NCBI RefSeq assembly: GCF_042453785.1
Contig: NC_091670.1
Span: 39,877,501 to 39,941,500, forward strand
Origin: Malus domestica
Lineage: Eukaryota > Streptophyta > Magnoliopsida > Rosales > Rosaceae
Length of the DNA: 64,000 bases
Direction: 5' to 3'
This document shows positions 53,742-64,000 of this stretch, piece by piece (position 1 is the stretch's first letter; each line of letters starts with the position of its first letter). Both the position numbers and the translations under genes were made by a program. The notes beneath the pieces were generated by a model that saw only the letters and a program-made list of their open reading frames with translations, was not told the DNA's origin and made no database searches.

Positions 53742-56275
53742 AATAAAACTTCAACTCATTTTATGTAGTTCGATTATTATTTGTGTTTCCTTTATTTATT
53801 TATTTATTTTATATTTTTTATGAAACGCACATTCAGTGAAAGGAAGAACGTGATCCTTGCATCACCGCTTTTGTCTCTGAAGGCTTAAAATATTTAAAAG
53901 ATGGAAATTATGTTACATCCACCTTCAACGGTATGGATACACTACTGCTGGACCAACTTTATTCCAAAACCATCACCCTCGAATAATCAAGGTTTGAAAA
54001 CTAAAATCGTCTCCTAGATCCGTCTTCTCCTCGTCTAAAGTTGTATTGTTTTGCTATAATAATATATTTATATTAAGAATGAGATATTTGAGCTAAATCA
54101 TAGTCCGTTGTCTCTTCCTTTTTAAGTACTATAAGAAGGACTTGTATAATATAAGTACATCATTATGGTGACGTTCTGTGCTAGCAATATAAAAACATGT
54201 AATGATGTGGTTTTGTATTATTAGCTTGAGACGCTACTGAGATGGTGTAATTTACTATACAAGTTAGCTCTTTTGAGTTGTAGTGCTAAATGACATTGCA
54301 TTTGAATTAATATATATATATATGTATGTATATATGTACACAAAAGTGCAGAGGGAATTTATCATGAGTGATCAATCAATAATATTCAACTTGTTGATCC
54401 CATGGGGTACTACTACACTTCCTGCGCATATACTACTAGGGTTTTTAAATTATCAAAGCTATGAGATGCGCAACATACAAATTAAAACCATCAATGCATT
54501 TCCAGACGATCCACCATATATGTCTATATTATAAGATGATTACGCACTAACCGGATTTTTTGACATGATTTTGCTGAAAAATATGAACTCTTGTAAATTT
54601 TGAATTTTTGGATTGAATAAAATAAATGAAAATTAAATGATAGAATTAAGAGTGTACAAAAATTATATTTATATATATACTAGTCAGTAAGTTACTATGG
54701 GGCTTATAATTGCTCGTTTGGGCTCATTTTCCAACAAAATATCATGATATGAGATTTTAAAGACCATCATTTGAAAACCGTTCGTGCAAAAGATTACTCA
54801 AATTGAAAACCGTTTTACCGTTTGATTGTCCTTGTGAATTTTTTTGCAAGTTTATAAGAAAATATTGTATTCGTCGATTTGTTTGATTTGACTAACTTTT
54901 TGCACTTTAAAATAAACAGTTCGGATCTTGAAATTTTATTACGAAGTGGGACTGACGAGCTATTAACGTTATATTAACTTACTAACCCATTATTGCTTGA
55001 GCATTCATGTATGTATGTATATATATATTAACTTACTAATCCAACAAGCTATTAACGTCATATTAACTTACTAACCCGTTATTGCTCGAGCCTTCATGTA
55101 TGTATGTATGTATGTATGTGTATATATACTTTAAATGGTAACCTACGACAAAGGGACCAATGAATGCAAATCTTTATACCTCGAAAGAACATGGTTGGTC
55201 CCTTACGAGCCGCCGAGGACACTAGGATGAATCGGAAGTAATATCTAGGGCAGATACATAACAACCAAAAGACAAATTCCATGCAAGTATGCAAATATAA
55301 TTTCTCCATAAAAAAATAAAATTAAAAAAAAAAACAAACAAAAAAAACAAAAAACAAAAATCAAAAAGCACAAGAAGGATGTGACAGTTTGAAATAATTC
55401 ACCCGAAAAGATTAGAGAAAGTAGCCGCAGAGAAAGCAAATATAGAGTTTACTATGTAGAGGACATAAAGGTCTGGTAGTTAGGAATTAGTCATTTTCCA
55501 TTGCCTATATACTTTTAGCATTCTGTATGTCTAATTTCTAGTGCTGTTACGGCAAGGCATTAAAAGTTTGCTCATCTTTTCGAGACTTTGCCTGGAAGAG
55601 GACCGAACCATGTTCGTAGCCTTTTAGTTTTGTACTCTTAAATGGTTCATCTTTGGTTATTATGTGAATTGACGAATTCATGTGATATACTATGAGTGAA
55701 CGACTACATCAGAGCATAGTATTAACAATCATGAATTAGTTATACATACCATGCATGATGTATGCATGTGAGATATTCCAGTACTACACATTTTTCGGCA
55801 AACAATAAAACATCACACTTTACATTAGTCATGCGACAAGAGTTCAATTCTCACCCTTTCTTTTCATTAGTCAAGCCTTAATTAGCCCTCCATTATACTG
55901 ATCGAATCATAACATATCGAATATAATCTTCTTCTTTTTTGTACAAAATATTCCAAAAACATGGGCTGCTGCCAAAGTATATTATCTCCTCTTTAAAATT
56001 AAACCAAAACAAGTGTTTTGCATCATCTAAAGGTACTTCTGATGCTTATTACATTTGTGTATCTCCCTTTATAAAATCAACATTAAAATTTATTTTCGAG
56101 AAGGATTTTTTTCTATAATTTAATTATCTAAGTGTTTCAACTAATGTTTGTAACTATTATGTGAACCGCACTATTTATATATAATCTAAACTATAGAAGT
56201 AGAGGGATTGAACTTGGGCATATGGGGGAGCCTAGCCAATCTGGCTGCACCCTCGTCTGTGATGAATGTAGGGCT
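53742..56275. other. AT-rich intergenic DNA with a local duplication
   Basis: A segment near 54957-55020 (TATTAACTTACTAACCCATT...GCATTCATGTATGTATG) is repeated with about 89 bases offset near 55046-55110, and TATG runs follow each copy. Other parts are AT-rich with TA runs (54310-54330). No gene recognised. Confidence 0.5.
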
Positions 56276-56281
56276 TACATA

Positions 56282-56487
56282 TAAACAAGGTTTGGTTGCT
56301 GAACAATTAGCATCGGTTCTTGCTTAAAGCTAATGCTGCTCCTAACTTGACACTTGTCCAATTAGCTTTTCAAGCTGGATAATTCTGTGTAAAAAAAACA
56401 AAAGAACTAAACATGTGTCAAAGAAAGGAGAAGCCACATTGGCTTTCAGCAGGAACGCTAATTGTTCAGCAACCAAGCTTTGTTCCA
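56282..56487. mobile_element. MITE, about 206 bp, flanked by TACATA
   Basis: The inverted termini share GGTTGCTGAACAATTAGC (left) and its complement GCTAATTGTTCAGCAACC (right), an 18-bp perfect match within about 30-bp arms. TACATA occurs at 56276-56281 and 56488-56493. The superfamily is unclear. It lies just upstream of the PHO2 transcription unit. Confidence 0.7.
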
Positions 56488-56559
56488 TACATAATCATTC
56501 CTAGCAAAAAAAGGGCAAAATGGTAATTTGATAGAAAAAGGTTCAGTGAGTTAGTTGTA

Positions 56560-57020
56560 CTTTCAACAGTATTTGTGTCCGATACCGTTGGTATATTCTT
56601 TCGCCGTACGTCTTATAATCCAACTGGCTGCCACCCGCACTCCAACCCCTCCAAATTAATGAGCCATCACCAAAATCTAAATTTCAGAAGAAAAAAAGTT
56701 CTCTGTCTCTGCATGCGCGCCAATCCACCGTGCCCATCAATGGTTTCGAGGTTCGGCGACGCCGCGAGGGATGTGTCCGAACCGGGCAGCAGCAGCATCT
56801 CCGTATCTGGAATCCCATCTCTTCCTAGCTAAAACGTGGGAAAGAAAGTGCTAGAAAGTGACGGAAAATGAGACGACTGATATTCTTCCGAGGGATTGTG
56901 TCCTGGGTCGACTTTCTCTTGTCAGCTTTTGATGGCTTTCTGATGTTTTCTCAGTATTACTGGCTGTACTCGTAACTTTTTCTTGCCATGGTTTCCCCTG
57001 CTTTTCAGAGGCTCCTAATG
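56560..57020 (+). promoter_or_regulatory. Probable first (non-coding) exon of PHO2
   Basis: The GC-richer region ends at a strong splice donor (CCTAATG|GTACGT at 57020/57021). It contains short upstream frames, including 35 codons at 56868-56975. Its assignment to PHO2 rather than to a separate small transcript is an inference from position and the donor. Confidence 0.45.
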
Positions 57021-58169
57021 GTACGTACACCGCACACACTTGTTTTTGTTGATTATATGATTGTTTTTTTAGTGGATATTCAGAAAGTTTTAGACTTTTA
57101 AGTTCACTGGGTATTGAAAAATTCTGGGTTGGAAGTTCTTGAAGTGATTAGTGTACCAATTCAGTTTTTTCATGATTTCTTTTGGTGATTTTTTTTTGGA
57201 AGAAATGGTTAATGGGATAGAAGGAAGTTGACATGTGAATAGTTGTATACAGAAATTGATGGGTTCCTCTGGAAATTTAATACTTTTTGGGTTGCATGTG
57301 GAATTCTGGATACGTGAGGTTTGGAAGAAATGGTATGGATGTCAATTTGAAGTCTCAATTATAGAAAGTATGGTTTTTTTGGTAGTTATTATAATTTATA
57401 AATGGCTTGCATCCTTTTTTTATTTCGTGCTAGAATTTGAAATTATTAGTTGGAAGATGTTTGATTCTTGTCACAAATGATTTAGTTGGAGTAAGAGCTT
57501 CTTTCTGGTTTTAATTTTTATCTCCCTTGGGCATTCCACAGTAGTTTGAGTGTGATGTCTATATATAGGAATCAGACAACTTGAGTTTGATACCTATAAC
57601 ACTATTGCTACACTAGTGTGAATTCAATATATTGATCTCAGTATCACACTAAATTTTCCGGTGCATTGTAGGAGTGTGATTCCTATATGAGTTCAATACA
57701 TTGGTACCACACTCACTTTTTCTAGCCTTAACCTACTTGTGTTTCCAAAATTCTCCTCAAATGGATTTTGGATACCGAAAATCCAACTCTTTTTTCAAAT
57801 CCTCAATTGGTATGCAAATCTGAAGCAGCTAATCTCTCAATTATTGTTTCTAAAGTTGCTCTAATGGAAATGAAGCTTTGCTGGTTTTTGTTAATGGTTA
57901 TAGAAGATAGCAAAAAACAAAATAGTAACAATACGCATCCAGAAAAAGAGCACATGCTAAAGATGCAAAATTTCCATACGATACTAAAGTGCTTTGGTTT
58001 GGTTGTTTCACAAAGATACTAAATCTTTAACAATTTGAGGCATTCTTTCACGCACGAGGAACTAAAGCGATTAGTTAAAAGTAACATATTCTGTTTTCTG
58101 CATCTACTCATATTCTCGAACCTTTTCCCCTCTAACTTTCACACTAAAAATGAAAGGTGACTCTTGCAG
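57021..58169 (+). other. Probable PHO2 5'-UTR intron 1
   Basis: Bounded by GTACGT at 57021 and CTCTTGCAG ending at 58169. T-rich, with no coding features. Long introns in the PHO2 leader are expected from relatives. Confidence 0.45.
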
Positions 58170-58440
58170 GTTCACAGAAGCTCTTATCACTGTTGGCCTT
58201 GAAAAGTGGCTATTTTGTAAATTTCTTAAGAGTTTTTGCAGATATTAAGGTAGTGTTGTTGCTGAAGTATCATACTGTTTATAGAAGCTCTCAAGATCTT
58301 TCTCGGTGAAGGTTGTTCTACCTGTCTGAGAGATGACGCAGTTTTTGGCTGAACTGCGGTAAACAAAGCGTAAAGACATACTTCTGTTGGGTGGATTGAA
58401 CTTTGTTGGTCTCATTTCTGCATTCTGTTGGTTAGTTCAG

Positions 58441-58461
58441 CTCGGCTAACCTCCTTTGGCA
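58441..58461 (+). promoter_or_regulatory. miR399-like site 1 (16/21)
   Basis: Contains CTCCTTTGGCA; mismatches cluster at the 5' side of the target (opposite the miRNA 3' end). Confidence 0.5.
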
Positions 58462-58496
58462 GCAGATAATTCCTGACAGAAACTTCGACTTCCTTT

Positions 58497-58517
58497 TGGG
58501 GTACATCTCCTTTGGCC
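58497..58517 (+). promoter_or_regulatory. miR399-like site 2 (17/21)
   Basis: Contains ATCTCCTTTGGC; the last base differs (opposite miRNA position 1). Confidence 0.5.
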
Positions 58518-58582
58518 AGAGACACGCACACATCTCCTGTGTGCATGTCTCTATATATATTATATCAACTAGTTCAGCTCTG

Positions 58583-58603
58583 TTGAGCAGATCTCCTTTG
58601 GCA
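58583..58603 (+). promoter_or_regulatory. miR399-like site 3 (18/21)
   Basis: Contains GATCTCCTTTGGCA with three upstream differences. Confidence 0.65.
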
Positions 58604-58711
58604 AAAGTTACTGAAGTTCCCTTTCGTTGGTTGACTTCCTTTCGTAGTGGATGAGAAGAGTGCTTCTTTTGTTGAATTGTCATCAATTTATCTCAAACTC
58701 GAGTGTTTCTT

Positions 58712-58732
58712 TAGGGCAGATCTCCTTTGGCA
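58712..58732 (+). promoter_or_regulatory. miR399 target site 4 (20/21)
   Basis: TAGGGCAGATCTCCTTTGGC plus A; one difference from the perfect sites. Confidence 0.85.
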
Positions 58733-58882
58733 TTCTCCTCGCTATTTCGGCAAGCTTCACCTCAACCTCTGAGAAAGATCTCATCTGGCAGTTGCAATCC
58801 ATTGACAGTTCTGCAGTTGAGAAAATCTCCCTTTTGAAGTTCTTCTGGGTAATTGGTTGTAGTCAAAAGTTCACCCCACCGA

Positions 58883-58903
58883 TCGGGCAAATCTTCTTTG
58901 GTA
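58883..58903 (+). promoter_or_regulatory. miR399-like site 5 (18/21)
   Basis: GGGCAAATCTTCTTTGGTA; two differences fall in the seed-pairing half, so it may be weak. Confidence 0.55.
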
Positions 58904-58936
58904 CTCGGAGTCCTTTGTTGACTCCTGTTACCCTTG

Positions 58937-58957
58937 TAGGGCAAATCTCCTTTGGCA
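58937..58957 (+). promoter_or_regulatory. miR399 target site 6 (full match)
   Basis: TAGGGCAAATCTCCTTTGGC plus A, complementary to miR399 apart from a G:U at the miRNA 3' end. Confidence 0.93.
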
Positions 58958-58995
58958 TTTGGAGTCCTCGTAGAGTCCTGTTATCCCTCCCTGTA

Positions 58996-59016
58996 TAGGG
59001 CAAATCTCCTTTGGCA
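58996..59016 (+). promoter_or_regulatory. miR399 target site 7 (full match)
   Basis: Identical to site 6, 59 bases downstream; flanking GAGTCCTGTTA text is also repeated, so the two arose by local duplication. Confidence 0.93.
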
Positions 59017-59666
59017 TTAGATCTCCAGTTTTAGTGGTCAAAGTACCCTACTGGAGATATCCCTATCTAATATCAACTGGAAAAGTGTACGGCAAATCTG
59101 TTTATCACAGAGGATGTTGCGGCAATAATCATCATTTCATCCTTTGGAGACTACACACGTGACACATCCCTGTAGGAGTTCAAGATAAGCTCAGATTGTC
59201 ACGGTGTTAAGATTCATTCCGTCCCGGAAGGTATGCAATCGACATTACTACTGTACTATCTATTTACATTTATCGTTTGTTTCCAACATATTTCTAGTTT
59301 GTGTTAGACTACAAACAAATCCTAAGTTGCAGAAATAAAATGTACTTAGTTCTGATTTTTGTGCTTTCTATGGCAATTGATTTCAAAAAGATGCTTTGTT
59401 TTGCAGTTCAGTGAAGATTAACCAAGTTTCTCAGACGGCTTGTAATTTTATCTGTTCCCATTTTGCAGTGGAGGTGAGATATCCTGCACCGCGGACTCTG
59501 TACTCTTTTCATTCATTTGATTTTGGATTTATTTTGTGTTATCTTGTAATCATGTTTTATATGTACATGTACACATGCATCAACGTAAATAGATTTGCAA
59601 ACATACCTCTATTCTTATTTTTGACATCGGACTGAGAGGTACGGTTATCTTCCCATAGGCATCTGA

Positions 59667-62600
59667 ATGATGAATGCAATCCTCAGTGACTCGGATTGGG
59701 AGAGTTTTAGTGAGAGTGGTAGTAGTATGGATCAATATGAAAATGAATCTTTCTATGGTGGGCATGCGGGCAGCATCTTGTCCAGCCTGGAGGCTTCCAT
59801 TGGGAAAATTGACGATTTTCTCTCGTTTGAGAGGGGATTCATATATGGAGACATGGTATGCTCCGAAAGAGATCCATCTGGGCAGATGGGCAGAGTAGTT
59901 GGGATTAATATGTTCGTTGATTTGGAGAGTGTTAAGGGACACATAATAAAAGATGTTAACTCCAATAACCTATCAAAGATACGCTCCATTTCGGTGGGGG
60001 ATTATGTTGTTTGTGGTCCATGGCTTGGAAGGGTGCATAGAGTGGTTGACCATGTTATGGTTGTATTTGATGATGGAACGGAGTATGAGGTCACTGCTGT
60101 TGATCAAGAGAAGCTCTTGCCCATTTCTCCAAACCTACTTGAAGATCCACAGTACCCATATTATCCAGGACAGAAAGTGCAGGTCAGACTCTCAACCGCT
60201 TCCAAATCAACTAGATGGTTATGCGGTAACTGGAGGGAAAATCAAGTCGAGGGAACTGTTTGTTCTGTGGAAGGAGGTTTGGTGTATGTTGATTGGCTTG
60301 CCTCTGTTCTCATGGGTTGTGATTCGAAATTGCCTGCTCCTCCACGTGTGCTGGATCCGAAAAAGTTGAATGTGTTGTCATGTTTCTCTCATGTAAACTG
60401 GCAGCTTGGTGACTGGTGTATGCTTCAAGTTGCTGACGATAAAGCTGTCATGGAGCAGGATTTTCATAGTGCATCTACTTGTGAGATGAATAACAAACCC
60501 AAGATATCAGGAAGAGGATTTAGGAGAAGAAACGCAGATTCAAAATTCGATGAAATCTTTGTTATCATAAAGACAAGGACCAAAGTTGATGTGGCGTGGC
60601 AAGATGGTAGTCACTCTTTGGGATTAGATTCACAGACACTAGTTCCAGTCAGCGTTGTAAATGATCATGAATTTTGGCCTGAACAGTTTGTCCTGGAAAA
60701 GGGCACTTGCGATGATCCACACATGTCTAGCAGCCAAAAATGGGGTGTCGTGAAGGGTGTGGATGCAAACGAGCATACAGTAAAGGTGCAATGGAACACT
60801 ATCCCTGCACCTAAACAAAATTACTCCGAGGGAAAACAGATGGAGGAAATTGTGAGCGCTTATGAACTAGCTGAGCACCCAGATTACTCCTACTGTTTTG
60901 GAGATTATGTGTTCAGGTTGGTCCAGAATCAGTTTGATGAACAAGCGGATAAAAACTATCCGCTCACAAAGATTGACATGAGCGAGGAGGCTGCTTCTGA
61001 GGACAAGGACTGTGGTGGGGATCAAGAGGATTACACTGATAAATGTTACCTATCTCACATTGGAAATGTTATGGGCTTCAAGGATGGAGCTGTGGAAGTG
61101 AGATGGGCTACTGGTATTACAGGCAAGGTATAAATTAAGCTGTCCTTACTGGTTTGTTTATTCATCATTCTGTGTGTAAGATGATTGTCTGCTGACTCTG
61201 GTTTCCCCTTAAATTTTGATAGTCATGTCATGTTTAAGTTTTTTGGTTGGTCATTGTTACAGGTGGCCCCTAATGAAATTTTCCGGTTTGACAAACATGA
61301 GGGTTCAGCTGCTATTCCTGCAGAAGATGACATCGAAGACTTGAACCGAGAGATGATTCAAAATGCAAAGCAACCTTCTAACCAGAAGGGAAAGGTAGAG
61401 CCATCTCTCTCTCACTCTATGTTTTCTTTTTTCAGTTTTCAATTCATTGGATGCCAAGTGTTTTTGAAACATTTGGTGTATATGAAGTTTATGGAATGTT
61501 TTGATGTTTTGGTTTTCAATAAACTTGACATTATTGCTTCCCATAAACTCTGAAATTCCATGGAGGAAGCCTGTATTTTCTGCATTTTCCTCGCAACAAG
61601 CTAAATGACATTTTTATGTTCAGGATTCATTGAATTTGGATGATGGTGGCAAAGATTACACAAGGGAGTCTAGTTCCTCTTTCCTTCCTCAAGCTGCCAT
61701 TGGATTTTTCACAAGCATAGCTGCGAGTCTTTTGGGATCCCATGAGTCTGCACCACTTTCAGGTCCTTCGTCATCAGCCTGTATTTCTGAAGTTGGAAAT
61801 GAATCTGAGATTTCCCATGAGAAAGGAATAGCGGAAACTTGTGACCTCTTTACTGAGCAACAGTCAACGACTGAGCTGGAGAGGTTTGAGGAGAAGAGCA
61901 TTCCACATTCAAAAGCTAATGACAGTGCAGATCAGTTTAGGCAGTTTGACATAGTTGCTGATTGCACCGACCACCATTTTCATGGTGCTAACAAGGAGTT
62001 GGCATTATCTCAGGTTAGAAACATGATAATATTTCCCATAAACATACCATTTCATATATTCGTATAGCAGAGTTAGTCGTGATTTTTATCTGTTCGGTTC
62101 CGTAATAGGTGAAAAGAGGCTGGATGAAAAAGGTCCAACAAGAGTGGAGCATCTTCAAGAAAGATCTGCCTGGTTAGCACTTCCATCTGTTTTTAAAGTT
62201 TAATTTGTAATGGTTTTCATTGGTAACACAAGGGATATTTTTATGCAAAGTGCTTTTGAACCATCTTTAGAAGAACAACACTAACTTAACTTTACCCATC
62301 AACAGAACAAATCTATGTCCGCGCCTTCGAGGAAAGGATGGATCTACTGCGAGCAGCCATTGTTGGTGCACCTGGAACTCCATATCATGATGGGCTTTTC
62401 TTCTTTGATATTTATCTTCCACCGGAGTATCCTCATGAACCGCCTGTAAGTACTTGCATGTGGTTGTGCAGTTGTAAAATTTTACATTGATGTTTATCAT
62501 CGTGAGTGCTAATTTAGCATGTCAATCTTGAAATTTTATGTAGATGGTACACTATAGTTCTGGTGGGCTACGTGTCAACCCTAACTTGTACGAGTCCGGA

Positions 62601-63230
62601 AAGGTCTGTCTCAGTCTCCTTAATACATGGACGGGCACAGGCACTGAAGTTTGGAATCCAGGGAGCTCCACCATTCTTCAAGTTCTTCTCTCCCTTCAAG
62701 CCCTCGTGCTTAACGACAAGCCATATTTCAATGAAGCTGGGTATGATCAACAGATAGGAAGAACCCAGGGAGAGAAAAACTCCGTAAGCTACAACGAAAA
62801 TGCATTCCTGATGACATGCAAGTCCATGCTGTATACACTCCAAAAGCCACCTAAGGTACAATGCTTGATTCTGGATTCTCATTAGGTTTTCCTTTCTGTT
62901 TTAATTAGTAGTGCAATATGTTTGTTTGGTATACATTGTAACTTAGTAATGTTGATGCAGCATTTTGAGGAGCTTGTTATCGAACACTTCACTCGGCGCT
63001 CCCAAAATATTCTAATGGCTTGTAAGGAGTATATGGACGGGGCTCCAGTAGGGTGTGCTATCGATTTCCTGAAAACTGAAGATAAACACAGTAAGGGAAG
63101 CTCTACCGGATTCAAAATCATGCTCTCTAAGCTCCTTCCAAAATTGGTTGAGGCATTTTCCAGCAAGGGAATTGACTGCAACCGGTTCATGGGGCCGGAG
63201 AAATGTACATGGTGCAAAATTGTAATATAA
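59667..63230 (+). CDS. PHO2: PHO2, ubiquitin-conjugating enzyme E2 24
   Basis: Seven coding exons: 59667-61127, 61263-61394, 61624-62013, 62109-62172, 62306-62445, 62544-62855, 62961-63230 (2769 nt, 922 aa; Arabidopsis PHO2 is similar in size). GT-AG introns, consistent phases. A long N-terminal region with SH3-like repeats (GDMVCSERDPSGQMGRVVGI, VGDYVVCGPWLGRVHRV) precedes the C-terminal UBC domain with YPHEPP, HYSSGGLRVNPNLYESGKVC and catalytic Cys751. PHO2 is an endomembrane E2 that promotes degradation of PHO1 and PHT1-related phosphate transporters. Regulation by miR399 is indicated by the leader array. The coding exon opens after the acceptor at 59658; the first ATG is at 59667 and a second in frame at 59670. 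Confidence 0.96.
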
Positions 63231-63353
63231 AGGTACCCAGGGAAGATATTCCTGTCATGTATATAAATAAGTCCATATGCTTTCAATGTGTGTTTGCTGT
63301 AAGATTGCTCATGTAAATAGTCTGGTTGTTTACCCAAAAAGAAAATTGGGGTG

Positions 63354-63355
<2 letters not shown>

Positions 63356-63389
<34 letters not shown>
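63356..63389. repeat. (GA)n microsatellite
   Basis: About 34 bases of GA repeats in the PHO2 3' region. Confidence 0.95.
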
Positions 63390-63391
<2 letters not shown>

Positions 63392-63607
63392 CCATGGTGG
63401 TTTGTATGTGTATAAAAAATGGGTTTCTAAGATTTGGAATGTGATGAATCAGTAATATAGTATGCCGTGCTTACAGAATTTGTGAAATAAAAAACAAGAG
63501 TTGTGTTGTGTTGGAAGTTGGTTGCCAAGAAAAAGAAGTACCAATTTTCTCACTGCATTTTACAGGTTTGAGATTATTTTTAAAGGGTGGTGCTAGCCAG
63601 ATATTCA

Positions 63608-63696
63608 TTTACTTCTCACATACCCCTCTTAATCCGGTCGGCGGATCGAATGAAAGATCAATGGGTAAAAATTAATAAGTGTATGTGAGAAGTAAA
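63608..63696. repeat. Small palindromic element, 89 bp
   Basis: TTTACTTCTCACATAC at the left is matched perfectly by GTATGTGAGAAGTAAA at the right (16 bp). The interior CCGGTCGGCGGATCGAATGA resembles a degenerate relative near 50890. No target-site duplication seen. Confidence 0.6.
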
Positions 63697-64000
63697 AAGA
63701 ATGTGTGAACAAGACTACCTGTTTTTAAGAAAAATGGACCATGAGGTTTCAATTTTCTCAAATTGTATCATGACGTTTGAGATTGTATCAATTTACACAT
63801 TTTGTTTATTTGAACATCAATCCTCCATTAAATTGATAAGCTATTGAGTCAATGTATAGCAAATGTGGCTTACAAGTCAACTCAATTACAAGTCTTATAC
63901 TCATCATGTCATCAATTTAATGAATATTTAAATAATTGATTAGACAAAAATGCAAAAATCATTATAATTTCAAAAATTTTAAGTTGCACTATAAGAAAAT

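Larger units (their letters stand above)
58170..59230 (+). promoter_or_regulatory. PHO2 leader exon with miR399 target array
   Basis: Lies between the acceptor at 58169 and the donor GGAAG|GTATGC at 59230. It contains seven matches to the miR399 target, all in sense orientation. A further small leader exon at about 59407-59473 and the coding exon from 59659 complete the predicted leader. Confidence 0.75.
63231..64000. other. PHO2 3' flank
   Basis: Presumed 3' UTR to about 63500, including a (GA)n run. Beyond it lie a small palindrome (63608-63696) and AT-rich DNA. No further gene begins within the window. Confidence 0.5.

Noticed and set aside
57235..58022. Small open frames between the proposed PHO2 leader exons
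   Set aside because: They lie in the predicted leader intron and show no family features or splice support.
62267..62882. Minus-strand frames over the PHO2 UBC exons
   Set aside because: Antisense shadows of well-supported exons.

Overview
This is plant nuclear DNA, most likely Rosaceae and plausibly the apple/pear lineage (Malus or Pyrus). The coding signal is split into short exons with GT-AG introns, the intergenic DNA is AT-rich and full of MITEs, SINEs, a LINE and LTR elements, and several dispersed repeats look like families I associate with apple and pear. The genus is an inference; the plant assignment is firm.

Seven protein-coding genes can be built to complete reading frames. (1) 1573-3669 (-): single-exon L-type lectin receptor kinase of the LecRK-VII type. 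(2) 17820-21799 (+): nine-exon MUCI70/TOD1-like DUF616 glycosyltransferase. (3) 23548-23994 (+): single-exon small four-helix membrane protein of unknown function. (4) 24647-28511 (-): eight-exon lipoxygenase, 13-LOX/LOX2 type, 898 aa. (5) 32112-38276 (-): 21-exon NSF (vesicle-fusing AAA ATPase), 745 aa, whose first intron reads as a U12-type AT-AC intron. (6) 48181-50144 (+): five-exon mitochondrial ribosomal protein bL21m (NFD1-like). (7) 59667-63230 (+): seven coding exons of PHO2/UBC24, the phosphate-homeostasis E2 enzyme, preceded by a spliced 5' leader carrying seven miR399-like target sites. The exon sums are multiples of three in every spliced gene.

Repeats fill the rest. 4856-5295 holds two hairpin MITEs. 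6600-9589 is a decayed LINE. 11680-12805 is a non-autonomous hAT element with an 8-bp target duplication. 14150-15640 is a SINE cluster, one copy with an 18-bp duplication. 22814-23189 is a Tourist-like MITE. 28951-30870 contains an inverted pair of Copia gag fragments. 39069-47779 is a complete 8.7-kb Gypsy element with 2.65-kb LTRs and a CATGC duplication, inserted inside a SINE; its LTRs are nearly identical but its coding region is wrecked. 53578-53732 and 56282-56487 are further MITEs.

The genes do not form an operon-like unit. LecRK-VII and NSF are also close neighbours in Arabidopsis (At4g04960 and At4g04910), so the left 38 kb probably keeps an old linkage. The strongest regulatory story is PHO2: miR399, induced by phosphate starvation, would pair with the leader array and lower this E2, raising phosphate uptake and root-to-shoot transfer. 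I found no wholly undescribed system. The best candidates for a second look are the NSF AT-AC intron, the expanded miR399 array, the young but coding-dead Gypsy element and the hairpin loci.
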